This document shows positions 21,910 through 32,470 of a DNA stretch of 64,000 nt, one piece after another. The first letter of the stretch is position 1; the number at the start of each line of letters is the position of its first letter. The stretch covers positions 81,350,001 to 81,414,000 of the forward strand of contig CM075345.1 of the NCBI GenBank assembly GCA_037693485.1, written 5' to 3'. The notes beneath the pieces were generated by a model. It worked only from the letters and a program-made list of their open reading frames with translations, was not told where the DNA came from and did not search any database. Position numbers and translations under genes: made by a program. The stretch comes from Kitagawia praeruptora. Its lineage: Eukaryota; Streptophyta; Magnoliopsida; Apiales; Apiaceae.

Positions 21910-22612
21910 ATATCTTTCTGAGACATCTTTGTTGCTACTAAAACTACAAAGCACAAAAACAAACCCTATAAGAAAGGAAATAAGAAATAAGATTAATATA
22001 TTAAACTTTTTAGAATTTTAACAAAAAAGATACTCACTTCTAACCAAAGGGGATCCCTTTGGTTAGACTTTTAAAATAATAGTCAATAATTAATTAAAAA
22101 ATATGAAAATTGTTTTTTTAAATTCTCTCATAAATATAAATATGTATACACATAAATATCTATAATTTAGCTGATAAAATGTGTAAAGTATAAAATTACC
22201 AAATCAACACATATTAACTATTAATAACATAACTGAATAATTAAGTCTAAAATTAAATATTAAATAGATAAGCCATCTAAATGGCACATTGATACCTCTT
22301 AAAGGCACAAAATAAAAGCCATCAATCATGGCCACCCAAAATTCTATACAGTTTCCTTTCATTGTTTGACATGCATTTTAAGGCTCCTATAAAGTATAGT
22401 TACATAACTTATTTTTAAAATTTTTCATTTTTGTATAAAAATTTAACATACCTATTTTTATACAAAAAAAAGAAAATTTGAAAAATAAGTTATGGAACTA
22501 TCATTAAAATCCATCTTAAAATGCATGTCACGCCCCCGTCCCCCAATGTATATTATCTATTGGGACGGAGGGAGTACAAAACTCCCTGGATTTTTGTTTA
22601 AATGGTACAAAA
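21910..22612 (-). mobile_element. Remaining part of the LINE-like insertion
   Basis: On the minus strand this runs into the 112-bp segment and then, at 3668-3981, to the poly(A) tail. Its outer edge abuts TGGATGATC (22613-22621), the 9-bp target duplication. A GTGAGT...TTATAG stretch near 21940-22050 (minus strand) looks like an unspliced intron. A Stowaway-like MITE lies inside. Confidence 0.6.
22340..22574. mobile_element. Stowaway-like MITE, left end eroded
   Basis: The right end GGGACGGAGGGAG followed by TA is the Stowaway terminus. The interior shares the CATAACTTATTTTT foldback arms with the intact copy at 30111-30361. The left terminus is no longer recognisable. Confidence 0.7.
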
Positions 22613-23002
22613 TGGATGATCTTGTTTAAATGATTTTTGTTAAGATTTGTACTTGCATGTCAACTTTCAAAAAGAGGATTTTGAAAAAAGTTTAGTTTTA
22701 TTTCAAGTTTGAGTTGGGTTCTTGCTTGACTTTAGTTGTTCTTGATATGTATGTTTGGATATGAGTTTGTATGACTTAATCTTGGCAGGTTTGTAAATTT
22801 TCAGATTTTGTTAAGTTGTTGTTTTGATTTAGATTAATTGAGTAAGAGTGGAATTGTCATTTAGATGCGCTGGTAGAAGTATATAAGTGTATGTGCCCTT
22901 GGATTAATTTTTATATTTAAAGAAATGACAAGATTTTGAGATGCATGTTGATTTTACTAGTTGCATGTTAGTTTGTTTGGTTTTAAAATTTAGTTACATG
23001 AA

Positions 23003-24028
23003 TCTATAATATATTATAATAAGCGATAGGGGGTATAATTTGTAATTTGGTTATCCCCCTTTTTTGGTTATCCCCCGTTCACAACCGTTAGATCATCTGT
23101 AACACCCCAGTCCCACATCGAGGAGATTTGGGACTTCTGTTCAGTTTATAAGGCAAAGTACTACTACTAAGTGCACCAACAAATCATGATCTTTTGGGGG
23201 CCTATGGTGGGCTTGTGGACTACCCAAGTTAGCTGCATTTGGGCGAGTTTGCTTTGGCTTATTTCGGATCGGAATCGGGACTCGACCCGATTTTCCAAAA
23301 AATGCTCGGGATTTGACCCGGATTGTCACATATGGTATCAGAGCCGACTCTCGAAAGCTTGACTCGTCAAGTTGCCGGAGGTGGGGACACGAGGGCTGGT
23401 GGTATTATCCCACAATGGACAGAGATCTAGAGGTGGGGACACAAAGCCAGCCAGTATTATCCCACAATGGCTAGAGAGGAACGATCCGGACCTATGGGAT
23501 ATCCGTTCATGCCTGACGAGGATGTCAGGAGTTTAAGTGGGGGAGTTTGTAACACCCTAGTCCCACATCGAGGAGATTTTGGACTTCTGTTCAGTTTATA
23601 AGGCAAAGTACTACTACTAAGTGCACCAACAAATCATGATCTTTTCGGGGCCTGTGGTGGGCTTGTGGACTACCCAAGTTGGCTGCATTTGGGCCAGTTT
23701 GCTTTGGCTTATTTCGGATCGAAAATCGGGACTCGACCCGATTTTCGAAAAAAGGCTCGGTATTTGACCCGGGTTGTCACATCATCAATATAGATCATGA
23801 CCGTTGGATATAACAAAATTGAAAGTTGTTATATATGGAGGTCCAAGGTTCGATTCCCGTCAATAAAGTATTAATTCATATTTAATACTAAAAATTATTA
23901 TATTAAAGATGTAAGGTTCAAATTCTTTCAATAACATATTAAAATTAATATTTATAATATTATATTAAACTATAAAAATATTATAAAAAATTAAAAGTAA
24001 CTCGTGCTTTGCACGGGCTATAAGCTAG
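23003..24028 (+). mobile_element. Non-autonomous Helitron (with nested TRIM)
   Basis: Starts TCTATAATATATTATAATAA and ends CTAG preceded by a hairpin CGTGC-TTT-GCACG. It is inserted between A and T. The 3' LTR at about 45341-45350 shows the empty site (CATGAA|TATTG), so both boundaries are exact. Without the TRIM it is about 337 bp. No Rep/helicase. It contains GGTTCGATTCC, a pol III B-box-like word. Confidence 0.95.
23098..23781 (+). mobile_element. TRIM retrotransposon (terminal-repeat retrotransposon in miniature)
   Basis: Two LTRs, 23098-23330 and 23548-23781, begin TGTAACACCC and end TTGTCACA. The 5-bp duplication TCATC flanks it (23093-23097, 23782-23786). The internal part (217 bp) begins with TGGTATCAGAGCC, complementary to initiator Met-tRNA, and ends with a purine tract AAGTGGGGGAG. 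No coding capacity, as expected for TRIMs, which are moved by proteins of other LTR elements. Confidence 0.96.
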
Positions 24029-26668
24029 TATTGTTAATGAATAGAGTAATTAGTGAATACATTTTTTTAAAAGAAAAATCTGCTACTGTAAATCAATTCG
24101 TTCACTTCCTGTTTGAAGTCGGTTCTTAAAACTGATTACATATTTGGATTCCTTATGAAACAATAGATGGAATAGGTTCTTGAATCATGTTAATCGGATT
24201 AAAAATGAGTGAGTTATGGATGGTCAAAGTTATGCCTTTGGAGTTGACTTCAAAAATAGAAATTGCTGATTATTGTGTGAAGAAGATGAAGATGTGGTGA
24301 TTCCTGATTGGCTAGAATATTCAGATTAGTTTTTAATTTATTTGAGGGGTTAAATGAAGGAATTAGAAAAAGTGTTTAATATGAAAGTTTAAGTAAATAA
24401 ATTTTCTGATTTATTGGTGTAATTAAATTTTGAGTTTGAGTTATAGAATAATTAATTTATATTTAATTGTAGTTGGTGACTTGGATTATTGTAGAATTAG
24501 AACCTGCTTATTGGATCGGTTAAATTCCAATTGGTAACGCGATAATACAAAAGAGTTGCTGCCGAAATTTTAAAAATGTAAATAATTTCTCTAATGTTTA
24601 AACCGGCACATCTCTCGTATATAATCGTTATTATCAATCAGAATTATTAATTGAGTTATGTGTTATGTGATTAGAAGATCGTATGCATGCTAGATATACG
24701 AATATATGAATATATGTTTACATAATTATGTGTTAACGACTATAAGAATAGTCGCTATTGAGTTTGAGTTTGATTTATGATTTAAGATTTGTCGGGCATA
24801 GACCCTAGACGTTATAAAGTTATTAAGTGTATATCGATTGGTTGATTTTGTGGTTGTTGTGAGGTGTTGTATACACCGGGAAGTGTTTTATAGAAATATT
24901 TGTGATTAAGATAAACGTGTTAGAGTGTGCGTACTAGCGTCGGTAGACCGTATGTTTATCTCGAAGATTAAAGTACCGTGTTGTATTAACTATAGAATCG
25001 ACGTGCGGACTCGATCGCGGTGAATCAAACTAGTGGCAATCGCAAATGCATCGAATCGAAAGAGGATCAAATTAGAGGATTGGACATGCGGTACAGACGA
25101 ATGAATGTTCTCTCTAAATCATCAAGCGTGCTTATTAGCTAGGACCTAAGGCAAGTCTACTAACCATACTCCTTCGTTCAGAGTATGCTCTAATACCTTT
25201 GTAATCCCTTGAACCGAATTTTAATTAATATCTCGATTATACCTTTGATTGACCATATCAGTTTATATAATACTTATGATCAGTTTCTTGAATCCTTTTT
25301 TTGAATAGTTATCCAGATTTACATTCAGGTTGTTGAGCGTAACCCCTGTTTTATTTGAAATTTGAATATCCTTATAATAGGCTGATCTTTTGTCAGTAAG
25401 TATAGGGAATAATTTATTGCTTGGTTATTGAAACTGTTGATAACTGTTGAACTTGATTTTAAAACTTGGGATTAAAAGTAAAAATGTTTTAGACCGAAAC
25501 ACCAGTCTGTTATGTATTATGGCTTTATACCAAGTCCAATGTCAATAAGTGCCAAGGATCCTTTAGAAGTGAGTTGGAGTCACACAAGGGTATAGACCTG
25601 GAGATAATGCGTTGGCTGATCACCTAGCTTAGCTCGTAGCGTCAAGTTAAAATCCCAAAATATGGTTAATGATTGAAATTATGTTTAAAGTATAAGCTCT
25701 GGTTTTTAATATCTTGGAACCTTACTGTTGACCTTAATTCATCAAAGTTATTTCATCGGATTATAAATGTGATTTGGTTATTGATAACACATTGGAACCT
25801 TGCTTAATATTCATTCTACACTTGATAACCATTTCATTGTCAATTCATGAACTTGATAAAGTTTATTATTGTTTTATTCGTATTCGCTGAGCATTTGGCT
25901 CATTATCTTGCTATATAACTTTTTACAGCTAGACTAGAAGCATATGTTGCTCATTTATTCAAAGTTTTTATCGGAAGTCGCTAAATAAATTGTTGAGATA
26001 AATATTAAAATCATTTTATAAACCTGTCGAGGTGAATTCCTTACTGAATTCTGTAATCTCTTTTCTATTGAAAAATTTTCATTTTAAATATTTCAAAAAT
26101 GGTATCATCCACAAGTTGGATTTTTAAAACCTTTAAAGTTTTTCTAAAAGTATTTTAGTATACTCTATTATATACTTGTTGAGCGCTTCTTTCGCTCATT
26201 CTTGCTTTTGTTTTAAATCTTATTTTACAAAGATAGATAGTTGATGCGGTTGACTTAGTTTAGCTCGAAGCAGGGCAAGTCATGGAGCAAGTTGGTGTTG
26301 GGCTCAGAGCAATTCTTTCTTTTGAGTTAGTCAACTAGATGTTTAGTTAGACTGGTATGGTATTTATACTAGTGTTAAATCTTTGTTGTATTAGAATATT
26401 GTGGCTTTTTTATACCTTATAACAAGGTGATACTAACAACATAAGATTGTATAAGAGATTGGTGGACTAAGAGTTGTGAGTTAATAAAATGAGTTAATAT
26501 TATAAATGTTTTTGGACTTCTTGTTTTCTAGTCTATAACCTGAAAAGATCTTGTTAGGTTGTGGTCGGATGTCATGTTTAGATTAAATATTGGCAGGTGA
26601 ATGTTTGGTTATTAAGGTTTTCCACAGTAGCGACCCATATCCCCGACCCCGGATTTAGGGGCGTTACA

Positions 26669-28095
26669 AGTTGGTATCAGAGCTAAGGTTAGAGAAACTA
26701 GAAACAAGAGAGAGCGTAGGATTATATATATAGTTATGTGAGGGTGTCTGAACTCACACAAAGTTTGTGTTGGACTATCTGATATAGTTCCAATGAGTAA
26801 GTCAAGATTAGGATTCTACCTTAGGATGATGCTTCCGAGTCGAGTAGAATTCCTTGTGATTGGAGATAGTGGCAGTAGAGTCTTTAAAGACTACTGTGAG
26901 TTGTTATCGGCGTAGGGTATCGTGTACCTTAAGACGTTGCGAAGAGAGTTTAGAATTGATCAATCATTCGTTAGAGGAACCGATAGAGGATGCATCTGTG
27001 GAGATCGGGGCAATATTCTTTTTCATCTATAATTTATTTGATACTCCTTCACTGGAGGATTGTGTTAGAAGATATATTCGGTCTTCTAAGTTATAGTTCT
27101 TTTAAATACTTGCATTCATCCGAATGTTGGGTTTCGATTGTGTCAGAGGCTATCATGATACCTATTTTTCAGGTTTTTCTAAGGCCCTAATAGGTTTGTT
27201 CAAATTAACTTCTGCCTTAATTTTTATAGTGGTGGATAAAATTTATTCGTGGTACAGCACTACTTGCGTGTTATGTGCTAGTATCCTCTCCCGTTAAATC
27301 TTTCTTTCGGGGAAAGCACCTTTGGAGTTTGTTTAGTTTTGTCCAAGGTGTGCGTTGGAAAGTTTCTTGTTATACAATGATGTTTATTGTTTAATCAGAA
27401 AATTTCTTTTCAAAACTCCTTACTCTAACTGAGACAAATAACCCTATTATATAGGGGACACAAGAACTATCTGTTTGTGTGATAGAAGTAGGATGGGACG
27501 CCATCACTTGTGTGTTGTGCAATACATGAAGGCTGATTATCTTTAGTACGTAATGTCTTAAGTAAGACACGCAACGTTGAGTTTCTTAGATCATATTGAT
27601 CTCTGAATTTTTCTTTTGTAACCTTTGATGGTTATATAAAGCTTTTTAATCATGATCACATTGTGTGACATTCAGGTTGATAAGGAATCTCTTTTATTCA
27701 AAGATTCCATCATTTTAATTGTTTTCATTATGCTTTTGTGTCTTAGCAAATGGCGACATGGTGCTCGTGTTCTAGCGTGGTTGCTCGGTAAACAGTTGAA
27801 TAAGGAATGAATCGAGATCTTCCGATTGTTAGGTTCCTCGATCGAAATTTTACGTTGAAAGTGGAAATCGTGGCGATTAGGGACTTCTCGATATTCTTTT
27901 CACAAGTTTAACCCGAAGCACTATGGATATGAAGAACTGGAGATGTGTGTACCAATCGTCTGAGTCGCGAGATAGGGAAGTTGCGGGGATTGCCGTAGGC
28001 CTTGGGAATTTCAGTCGGAGAGAAGCCGTGCGTCTTAGAACCCCGTTCTTTCTTCTACGGATTCCGGGGACGGAATCTTGTTAAGAAGGGAAGAC
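26669..28095 (+). mobile_element. LARD2 internal region (non-coding)
   Basis: Begins with TTGGTATCAGAGC (Met-tRNA-type primer-binding site) after the LTR end and finishes with the purine tract AAGAAGGGAAGAC before the next LTR. No gag or pol frame is present; the longest frames are under 80 codons. A segment around 27425-27620 is clearly similar to LARD1 at 56390-56580 (for example GGGACGCCATCACTTGTG). Confidence 0.88.
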
Positions 28096-29254
28096 TGTAA
28101 CAACCCGAATTTTCAAAATAAAATTTCTATTATTATTTTACGTTGACCGATAGGTGTGATGAGAGAAGAGAATAGGTAAATATTATTTTATAATATTTAT
28201 TCAATTGTGGAGCATGTTTGTGATTAAATGTTGTTGTGTATGATTTAGTGGAAAATGAGTTTGTTTTAAACTTTGTGAATTAATTCAATGTGACTTATAA
28301 ATTGCTAAATGACTATGTGAATTATCTGAATCAAATTGACATTATTTGGAATTATTGTGGTGATCGTCTAGTTGAATAAAATGTTAAGGGTTTTATTCCA
28401 ATTTAATGAGTCAATATTATTTGTATGAATTTATGATCACTTACTGTGTCTATGTGACTTATATGTGAACTTGTATGATTAAACGTGCTTGTATGAATTT
28501 TTAATGTATTTAAAATGTCATTTCTAAGCGCTGTTTAAATTTTCTAAAATTCTTGGAGCATCGAAATATCAAGAAATCTCCTTCATAATGTTTTTTCAGC
28601 ATTTAGAAACTTTCAAAAAATACAAGTTTATTTTAATTGGGCTACAACGATTTTTAATGAGTTTTAAAGTCTTATCGTCTTTTAAGATGGTAAATCTTGT
28701 AAATTCTCTAATAAAATAATTACAAGTCGTAAAAATATATTTTTGGTACGTATGTGTTTTTGATTTTATACTCTTGATTATAAAAATAAGAATTTGATTT
28801 ATTTTGGGCTTTTTGGATTTTTAAATGATTTTAGCAAAGATATTTCTTTTTAAAGACTATTTCTTGTAAAATCCTTATCTTGTTAATTACAAGTCCCAAA
28901 AATATTTTAAAAATACGAGAATTTCAAGATCTTGATTTTAAAAATATTAAATTTTTATATTTTCAGCAAACACCATTTATTAGTATTTTAAATATTAAAT
29001 AGAAGAATAGTTGTATTATGTAGTGGGTTGACAAATGACTAATTTACCCCTCCTTGTGTCTTTAAAAGCCCACCCACTCCTTCCCCCTTCTCTTTTCAGC
29101 CGAGAGCAGCCCCACCCCCGTATGAACTCTCTCCCTCTCTCATTTTTCACAAATTTCTTCACCAAAAAATCTTGTTCAATTTGATCTTGTTGTTTCTTGT
29201 TTAATAGATGAGTGTTAATGGGTTATAAGTTGTAGGGAGGTTGGGTTCAAGGTA

Positions 29255-29258
<4 letters not shown>
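28096..29258 (+). mobile_element. LARD2 3' LTR, first part
   Basis: Starts TGTAACAACCCGAATTTT directly after the purine tract. It is interrupted at its (TA)n tract by the 14.5 kb MULE and continues at 43846. The TGTAAYRACCC...GTTACA ends recall Tekay/Del chromoviruses; with no pol gene this is only a hint. A TTTAAAAGCCCACCC stretch near 29060 followed by CT-rich DNA could be the promoter/transcript start. Confidence 0.85.

Positions 29259-29294
<36 letters not shown>
29259..29294. repeat. (TA)n tract at the left end of the autonomous MULE
   Basis: About 18 TA units. The matching tract on the other side is 43846-43930. Confidence 0.93.
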
Positions 29295-29299
<5 letters not shown>

Positions 29300-29319
29300 G
29301 GTCCAGATCCCCCTACGTA

Positions 29320-29415
29320 TATCCCCCCACCCGCAATGTTTCATTGTGGGCGTGACACCCGCAATGTTTCATTGTGGGTGTGACACCCGCGATGTTTCAT
29401 TGTGGGCGTCAGTTT
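29320..29415. repeat. Left terminal hairpin cluster of the MULE
   Basis: Three copies of CCCGCAATGTTTCATTGTGG separated by GTGACA. Each is a near-perfect palindrome with a TTT loop. Confidence 0.92.
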
Positions 29416-29654
29416 TAAAAAATTAAATAAAAATAGGAATAAATATTTAAAAATAAAAAAAATAGAAAAAAACCCAAATTTTTATTCAGAATTTATACAC
29501 ACCCACGTAGTATGACTACTTTGGTGTGTATGAATTTATGTTGAAAAATTGGCACTTTTCTATTTTTATTTAATTTTTATATTTATTTTACAAACTATCT
29601 AAAAATGGGGAAAAAACATAAAATTAAATAAAAATAGGGAAAAAATCCAAAATT

Positions 29655-32010
29655 TTGGGAATGTCACTAACTTAGATATATATTGACATACGTGCGGTTG
29701 GACCGTCGATAAGTATTTTTTTTTAAAAAGAAACAACAATCCTATTCAAAGCACTAGTTAGGGTCAAATCGATAGTTGACTACCACTTTTACCATCCAAA
29801 TTAATTTATTATTTGGATAATCTTGGGAATGTCACTAAATAATATATATCTTGAATTACGTGCGGTTGGATCGTCGATAAGTATTTTTAAAAAAATAGAA
29901 ACAACAATCCGGGACAAAGCACTAATTAGAAGTACTAGTTAAAATAATAGTGATCTACTAAGATCCCCAACCAAATTAATTTTTTATTTTTTGAAAATTT
30001 GAGAATATCACTAAATTAGATATATCTTGACATCTTTACGGTTGAATCGTCGAGAAATATTTTTAAAAAAATAGAAGCAACAATCCGTGATAAAGCACTA
30101 GTAACTAATACTCCCTCTGTCCCTCCCATTTCTTTACATTTCTTTTTCACTGCTCGACACGCATTTTAAGGCTCCTAAAAAGTATAGTTCCATAACTTAT
30201 TTTTTAAATTTTCTTTTTTTGTATAAAAATAGAACAATTCTATTTTTATACAAAAAAAGAAAATTTAAAAAATAAGTTATGAAACTATCCGCAAATTACA
30301 CCTTAAAATCCGTGTCAGAATTACGTCCCCCAAGGTAAAGAACCAAGGGGGACAGAGGGAGTACTAGTTAGAATAGTAGTGATCTACTAAGATCCCCAAC
30401 CAAATTAAATTTTTATTTTTTGAAAATTTGGGAATATCACTAACTTAGATATATCTTGATATCTGTATGGTTGGATCGTCGAGAAGTATTTTTTAAAAAA
30501 TAGAAACAACAATCCGTGCAAAACACTAGTTACCAGTACTAGTTAGAATTGTAGTGATCTACTACGATCTACTACGATCCCTAACCAAATTAATTTTTTA
30601 TTTTTTGAAAATTTGGGAATATCACTAAATTAGATATATCTTGACATCCGTACAGTTGGATCGTCGAGAAGTATTTTTTAAAAAATAGAAAAAATAGTCC
30701 GTAACAAAGCATTAGTTACTAGTACTAGTCATAATAGTAGTGATCTGCTAAGATCCCCAACCAAATTAATTTTTTATTTTTTGAAAATTTTGGAATATCA
30801 CTAAATTAGATATATCTTGACATCCATACGGTTGGATCGTCGAGAAGTATTTTTTAAAAAATAGAAACAACAATCCTTGACAAAGCACTAGTTACAAGTA
30901 CTAGTTAGAATAGTAGTGATCTACTACGATCCCCAACCATATTAATTTTTTATTTTTTGAAAATTTAGGAATATCACTAAATTAGATATATCTTGGCATC
31001 CGTATGGTTGGATCGTAGAGAATTTTTTTTAAAAAAATAGAAGCAACAATCCGTGACAAAGCACTAGTTATAGTATTAGTTAGAATAGTAGTGATCTACT
31101 AGGATTCTCAACCAAATTAATTTTTTATTTTTTGAAAATTTGGGAATATCACTAAAATAGATATATCTTGACATCCGTGCGGTTCGATCGTCAAGAAGTA
31201 TTTTTTTAAAAATAGAAACAACAATCCGTGACAAAACACTAGTTACCAGTACTAGTTAGAATTGTAGTGATCTACTACGATCTACTACGATCCCTAACCA
31301 AATTAATTTTTTATTTTTCAAAAAATTGGGAATATCACTAAATTAGATATATCTTGACATCCGTACGGTTGGATCGTCGAGAAGTATTTTTTAAAAAATA
31401 GAAAAAATAGTCCGTAACAAAGCATCAGTTACTAGTACTAGTCAGAATAGTAGTGATCTGCTAAGATCCCCAACCAAATTAATTTTTTATTTTTTGAAAA
31501 TTTTGGAATATCACTAAATTAGATATATCTTGACATCCATACGGTTGGATCGTCGAGAAGTATTTTTTAAAAAATAGAAACAACAATCCTTGACAAAGCA
31601 CTAGTTAGAAATACTAGTTACAATAATAGTGATCTACTAAGATCCCCAACCAAATTAATATTTTATTTTTTGAAAATTTAGGAATACCACTAAATTCGAT
31701 ATATCTTGGCATCTGTACGGTTGAATCGTCGAGAAGTATTTTTAAAAAAATAGAAGCAACAATCCGTGACAAAGCACTAGTAACTAATACTAGTTAGAAT
31801 AGTAGTGATCTACTACGATCCCCAACCAAATTAAATTTTTATTTTTTGAAAATTTGGGAATATCACTAACTTAGATATATCTTGATATCCGTACGGTTGG
31901 ATCGTCGAGAAGTATTTTTTAAAAAATAGAAACAACAATCCGTGCAAAACACTAGTTACCAGTACTAGTTAGAATTGTAGTGATCTACTACGATCTACTA
32001 CGATCCCTAA
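29655..32010. repeat. 176-bp satellite array in the MULE left arm, with four-unit higher-order structure
   Basis: The anchor GGTTGGATCGTCGAGAAG or a variant falls near 29698, 29866, 30042, 30471, 30656, 30832, 31008, 31183, 31370, 31545, 31721 and 31897, 12 units of 168-187 bp. The 429-bp gap after 30042 is explained by a 253-bp MITE plus target duplication. Units four apart share private variants, such as the doubled GATCTACTAC in units 30471, 31183 and 31897, giving a period of about 713 bp. Confidence 0.93.
30111..30361. mobile_element. Stowaway MITE inserted in a satellite unit
   Basis: Ends CTCCCTCTGTCCC and GGGACAGAGGGAG, flanked by TA on both sides. The sister satellite unit near 31790 shows the uninterrupted site (ACTAATACTAGTT). 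Long internal foldback arms (CATAACTTATTTTT and complement). Confidence 0.95.
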
Positions 32011-32290
32011 CACTCAAAATAATAATAGCAGCAGTGGAAGAACTCAAAATAATCTTCATTTTTTTAATTTTTATTGATTAATAATTTTTATTAACTTTGA
32101 ATATTTTAATTTTTATTAGTTTGTAAAATTATTTGAAATATTAATTTAAATTAAAAAAGCAAGATCTGAATTTAAAATATAATTACACTGCAAAGATTAT
32201 TTGAATATTATTAATTTTTGAATTTTTATTTAAATTGTTATTAAACAAATAATGAAATTTGAGGAAAATAAAAAAAATGTCTGCATACCC
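32011..32290. other. AT-rich spacer in the MULE, nothing recognised
   Basis: Low-complexity AT-rich sequence between the satellite and the first internal hairpin; no gene or known repeat seen. Confidence 0.6.
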
Positions 32291-32470
32291 GCAATGTTTC
32301 ATTGTGGGCGTCAATTTTTAAAAATTAAATTTGTTTAAGAAGGGGACAAAAATCCAATCAAGAATCCCTTTTTCTTCTTTAATAATGAAAGAATAATAAT
32401 TATGTCCGATTAATATACTTGATTACCACTACTAAAATTATTAATGAAACATTGCGGGTGTAGCTCTACA
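32284..32470. repeat. Internal arm-like segment with two ATG-TTT-CAT hairpins
   Basis: ACCCGCAATGTTTCATTGTG at 32288, then TTGTTTAAGAAGGGGACAAA, then GATTACCACTACTA, ending in a complementary hairpin half at 32445. The same string of features recurs in direct orientation at 40970-41095, so the gene-bearing core (about 8.5 kb) is bracketed by direct repeats. Confidence 0.75.

Larger units (their letters stand above)
22613..26668 (+). mobile_element. LARD2 5' LTR (3' part), interrupted by a Helitron
   Basis: Aligns throughout with the 3' LTR copy at 44293-47902 and ends in the same GGGCGTTACA-type terminus at 26668, directly before a primer-binding site. Compared with the 3' copy it holds an extra Helitron (23003-24028), lacks the hAT element, and keeps about 100 bp near 25530-25640 that the 3' copy lacks. 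The first third of this LTR is not here: one piece is at 3982-4339 in inverse orientation and the rest is not found. Confidence 0.85.
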
